DNA from: Cyanobacteria bacterium UBA8803
GTDB taxonomy: Bacteria > Cyanobacteriota > Cyanobacteriia > Cyanobacteriales > Coleofasciculaceae
DNA: 9,246 nucleotides
Assembly (NCBI GenBank): GCA_003505715.1
Contig: DNXU01000413.1
Span: forward strand, 1,767-11,012
Reading direction: 5' to 3'
Below are positions 6,984 through 9,246 of the stretch, in pieces. Under the pieces are notes generated by a model. It searched no databases, was not told the DNA's origin, and worked only from the letters and a program-made list of their open reading frames with translations. Each line of letters starts with the position of its first letter. Position 1 is the first letter of the stretch. The translations under genes and the position numbers were made by a program.

Positions 6984-9215
6984 ATGATGAAGGAGGAATG
7001 TTCTCCTCAGCGAGTTGGCATTCCTAATTCTTCATTCCTCTTCCCTTCTATGACTATGATGTTACAGGAATCTCAAGTAAGATTTCAGCCAGAACTGATT
7101 TCACAGCCAACCCTCCACTTGCTGATCGTGGATGACGTGATGGCGGATGTGGAACTCATGACCCTGACCTTGGAAACGGCTGGTATAAACTTCACTTACG
7201 ACACGGCAGATACGGCTCTAACTTGTCAGCAGCGGTTGCACTCTCGCAGCTATGATGCCGTTTTATCTGATTATCGCCTGCCCGATCTCAATGGGTTGCA
7301 AGTGTTGAAATTATTGCAGCAATCTGGGCAAGCTATTCCCTTAATTCTAGTAACGGGTGCTTTAGGGGAGGAGGCAGCAGTTGAATGTATTAAAGCGGGC
7401 ATGACCGACTATGTGATGAAAGAACGGTTGTTTCGCTTGCCCATGGTTTTAGCCAGAGCATTGCAAGAATTCGAGGTACGCCGTCAAAAGGAAGCAGCAA
7501 TTGCTCAAGTTCGTGCTTCAGCATGGCGAGAAACGATGATTAACCGCATCGTTCAAACCATGCGCGGTACATTGGTACTGGAGGAGATGCTGCAAAGGAC
7601 GGCACATCAACTCTATCAAGTCCTAAAAGTAAGCCACTGTCTGATTAGCCAGTCCTCACTCGACAGCAAAATTGGTGCTTGCCACTGTAGTGAAACTAAG
7701 ATCGAGTGCCAACATTTGCTAGAACTGAATCGTAAATTCTCTCAATATTACCGACAGCAGCTAGAGCGAGGCGAGTTGGTGGCGGTGGATCTAATTGACT
7801 CCACCTTAGCGCCAGAAATTCAGAAACCTGCCAGCAGCTGTGGTATTCGCTCCCTGACTATTGCTCCCTTGCTGTACCAACAGTCCTACCTGGGTAGCAT
7901 AACCCTATATCAGTGCGATCGGGAACGGGAGTGGACGGCAGACGAATTGGCACTGGTAACGACAGTTGCCGATCAGTGCGCGATCGCCCTTCATCAAGCC
8001 CGACTTTATCAGCAAGTACAAACCGAACTCACCGAACGCAAGCGCTTGGAAGAAGTATTGCGGCAACAGGCTGAGCAATTAGTCCAAGCCAACCGTTTGA
8101 AGGACGATTTTTTAGCGATCGTCTCCCACGAACTCCGCACCCCGTTGAGTACGATACTAGCCTGGTCTCAGCTTCTCCTACTGCGCAAGCAGAAGTGGGA
8201 TACAGATATGCTGGCCAAGGGTATGGCAACTATTGAGCGGAGTGCCAAAGCTCAGGCAAAAATCATTGATGATATCCTGGATGTCTCGCGTATTATTCGC
8301 GGTAATCTTCAGCTGAATATCTGTGGTGTTGACCTCTTATCCGTTATTGATGGTGTAATTGAGGACATGCGCCCTATGGCTCAAGAGAAAGACATTCAAA
8401 TCGATTGTGTCCTTGATACCTCAATAGACTGCATGGGGGGTGACCCAGATCGCTTGCGGCAAATTATCTGGAATTTGCTTTCCAATGCCATTAAGTTTAC
8501 CTCCCTTGGCGGACGAGTACAGATTAGCCTCCAACGTCAGGAAAACTACATCCAAATTCAAGTCAGCGATACGGGTATTGGCATCAGTCCTGATTTTCTG
8601 CCCTACGTCTTTGATCGCTTTCGGCAGGCAGACAGCACAACCACTAGAGCCTACGGCGGACTAGGACTAGGTTTGGGAATTGTGCGTTACTTGGTAGAAC
8701 TTCACGGCGGTACTGTCTACGCAGCCAGTGAAGGAGAAGGAAAGGGCGCAACATTTACAGTAATATTCCCCGTTAATCGGGATACTGAGCATGGCTTACC
8801 CCTCGCACTCCCCACTCCCTCTTCCTCACTCCCCACTCTCTCCAGCTTGCGGGTACTTATAGTAGATGACGATGCCGATACCTGTGAAGTACTCACCTGT
8901 ATCCTCGAACATTATGGAGCGCAGGTTTTAGCCGTTCAATCTACAGCGGAAGCACTTGCCGCGATCTCGAGATCTAAACCAGATGTGTTAATTAGTGACA
9001 TTGGTATGCCAGATGAGGATGGCTATTCCCTAATTGCTAAAATAAGAGCCTTTGAGGCAGAAATAGGGCGACAAACTCCTGCTGTTGCCCTAACAGCATT
9101 TGCTAGAGATGAAGACAAGGAACGCGCCCTTCAAGCTGGCTTCCAAATGCATGTACCTAAGCCTGTTGAACCTACTGAATTAGTGAGTGTGGTTGCTCAT
9201 CTTGTTGGGCGATAA
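6984..9215 (+). CDS. REC-GAF hybrid histidine kinase with C-terminal receiver
   Basis: A soluble 743-residue hybrid kinase with no membrane segment. REC1 (about 44-165) has D50-D51, phosphoacceptor D96 (LSDYRLPD), T124 and K146. GAF is about 185-338. A short coiled coil (340-375) leads to HisKA with H382 (SHELRTPL). HATPase has an N-box NLLSNAIKF (497-505), G1 DTGIGI (529-534) and a glycine-rich G2 (559-565). After a Pro/Ser/Leu linker (605-620), REC2 (622-741) has D628-D630, phosphoacceptor D672 (ISDIGMPD), T704 and K726. Both receivers and the kinase core appear intact. The start is uncertain. ATG 6984 is 8 bp after the receiver gene but has no upstream ribosome binding site. Residues 12-22 come from a heptamer repeat tract, so ATG 7050, 7056 or 7059 may be the true start, leaving REC1 intact. 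It is probably co-transcribed with the preceding two genes. Confidence 0.93.
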   Translation: MMKEECSPQRVGIPNSSFLFPSMTMMLQESQVRFQPELISQPTLHLLIVDDVMADVELMTLTLETAGINFTYDTADTALTCQQRLHSRSYDAVLSDYRLPDLNGLQVLKLLQQSGQAIPLILVTGALGEEAAVECIKAGMTDYVMKERLFRLPMVLARALQEFEVRRQKEAAIAQVRASAWRETMINRIVQTMRGTLVLEEMLQRTAHQLYQVLKVSHCLISQSSLDSKIGACHCSETKIECQHLLELNRKFSQYYRQQLERGELVAVDLIDSTLAPEIQKPASSCGIRSLTIAPLLYQQSYLGSITLYQCDREREWTADELALVTTVADQCAIALHQARLYQQVQTELTERKRLEEVLRQQAEQLVQANRLKDDFLAIVSHELRTPLSTILAWSQLLLLRKQKWDTDMLAKGMATIERSAKAQAKIIDDILDVSRIIRGNLQLNICGVDLLSVIDGVIEDMRPMAQEKDIQIDCVLDTSIDCMGGDPDRLRQIIWNLLSNAIKFTSLGGRVQISLQRQENYIQIQVSDTGIGISPDFLPYVFDRFRQADSTTTRAYGGLGLGLGIVRYLVELHGGTVYAASEGEGKGATFTVIFPVNRDTEHGLPLALPTPSSSLPTLSSLRVLIVDDDADTCEVLTCILEHYGAQVLAVQSTAEALAAISRSKPDVLISDIGMPDEDGYSLIAKIRAFEAEIGRQTPAVALTAFARDEDKERALQAGFQMHVPKPVEPTELVSVVAHLVGR
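7020..7047. repeat. Degenerate heptanucleotide tract (ATTCCTC-like, four units)
   Basis: Four successive heptamers read ATTCCTA, ATTCTTC, ATTCCTC, TTCCCTT. They end two bases before ATG 7050. This looks like a short tandemly repeated repetitive sequence of the kind found in cyanobacterial spacers. Its position suggests that the first 22 codons of the longest reading frame may really be untranslated leader. Confidence 0.5.
8807..8841. repeat. Degenerate heptanucleotide tract (ACTCCCC-like, five units) inside the hybrid kinase gene
   Basis: Five heptamers read ACTCCCC, ACTCCCT, CTTCCTC, ACTCCCC, ACTCTCT. They encode residues about 608-620, the linker between the HATPase and REC2. Seven is not a multiple of three, so gain or loss of one unit would shift the frame before the receiver. 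Confidence 0.6.
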
Positions 9216-9246
9216 TTGTTGGTTGTTTGTTGTTGGTTGTTGGTTG
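9216..9246. repeat. Heptanucleotide tract (GGTTGTT) running off the window end
   Basis: Directly after the hybrid kinase stop codon come TTGTT, GGTTGTT, TGTTGTT, GGTTGTT and a partial GGTTG. Every base is G or T. The tract reaches the window edge and probably continues. It fits a cyanobacterial STRR in the spacer after the operon. No terminator is visible before the end. Confidence 0.75.

Noticed and set aside
6998..7027. Nine-codon mini-reading frame starting at ATG 6998 after AGGAGG.
   Set aside because: Only one base separates AGGAGG from the ATG, too close for normal initiation, and the frame overlaps the hybrid kinase's longest frame. It is probably chance.
7560..8000. GAF domain of the hybrid kinase as a bilin-binding cyanobacteriochrome photosensor.
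   Set aside because: A CH pair occurs at residues 233-234, but it is not placed before the (I/V)RSLTIAPL strand as the chromophore cysteine should be. At the expected position, about ten residues before I288, there is no cysteine. It is better called an ordinary GAF domain.
1..9246. CRISPR arrays, tRNA or rRNA genes, transposases and integrases.
   Set aside because: No regularly spaced direct repeats, no cloverleaf-like sequence and no recombinase motifs were found. The heptamer tracts are contiguous and lack spacers.

Overview
The window looks like a piece of a cyanobacterial chromosome. The main evidence is nine perfect copies of the octamer GCGATCGC (HIP1) in 9.2 kb, where about 0.1 would be expected by chance. 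Supporting evidence is an Rcp1-type response regulator, large multi-PAS and GAF histidine kinases, a ubiquinone-type flavin hydroxylase, and several degenerate heptanucleotide tracts of the kind called STRRs in filamentous cyanobacteria. The species cannot be named from this sequence.

Layout. At the left, 110-1354 (+) encodes a UbiH/COQ6-family FAD-dependent hydroxylase. It is followed by a 242-bp convergent spacer holding a structured, repeat-like element (about 1372-1508) with imperfect inverted ends. A 17-bp motif from one end of that element recurs, inverted, at positions 7-23, so the hydroxylase gene lies between two oppositely oriented copies. Next, 1597-2928 (-) encodes an exported-looking serine hydrolase with penicillin-binding-protein/class A beta-lactamase-like motifs. 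It diverges, across an 89-bp spacer, from a three-gene signalling cluster on the + strand.

The cluster is: (1) a 1162-residue membrane sensor kinase with a Cache-like sensor, four PAS domains, HisKA and HATPase (3018-6506); (2) a 149-residue stand-alone Rcp1-type receiver, best started at GTG 6526 with a strong ribosome binding site (6526-6975); and (3) a 743-residue REC-GAF-HisKA-HATPase-REC hybrid kinase (6984-9215; the true start may be 7050-7059). The gaps are 19 and 8 bp, which suggests an operon. The probable logic is that the membrane kinase phosphorylates the Rcp1-type receiver and perhaps a receiver of the hybrid. No DNA-binding or enzymatic output domain and no HPt domain is encoded in the window, so the final output must lie elsewhere.

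The genes belong to familiar families, and I do not see a clear undescribed defence or mobile system. The features most worth a second look are the inverted-repeat element, the heptanucleotide tracts at the leader, interdomain linker and 3' end of the hybrid kinase gene, and the PBP-like protein with non-canonical motifs.
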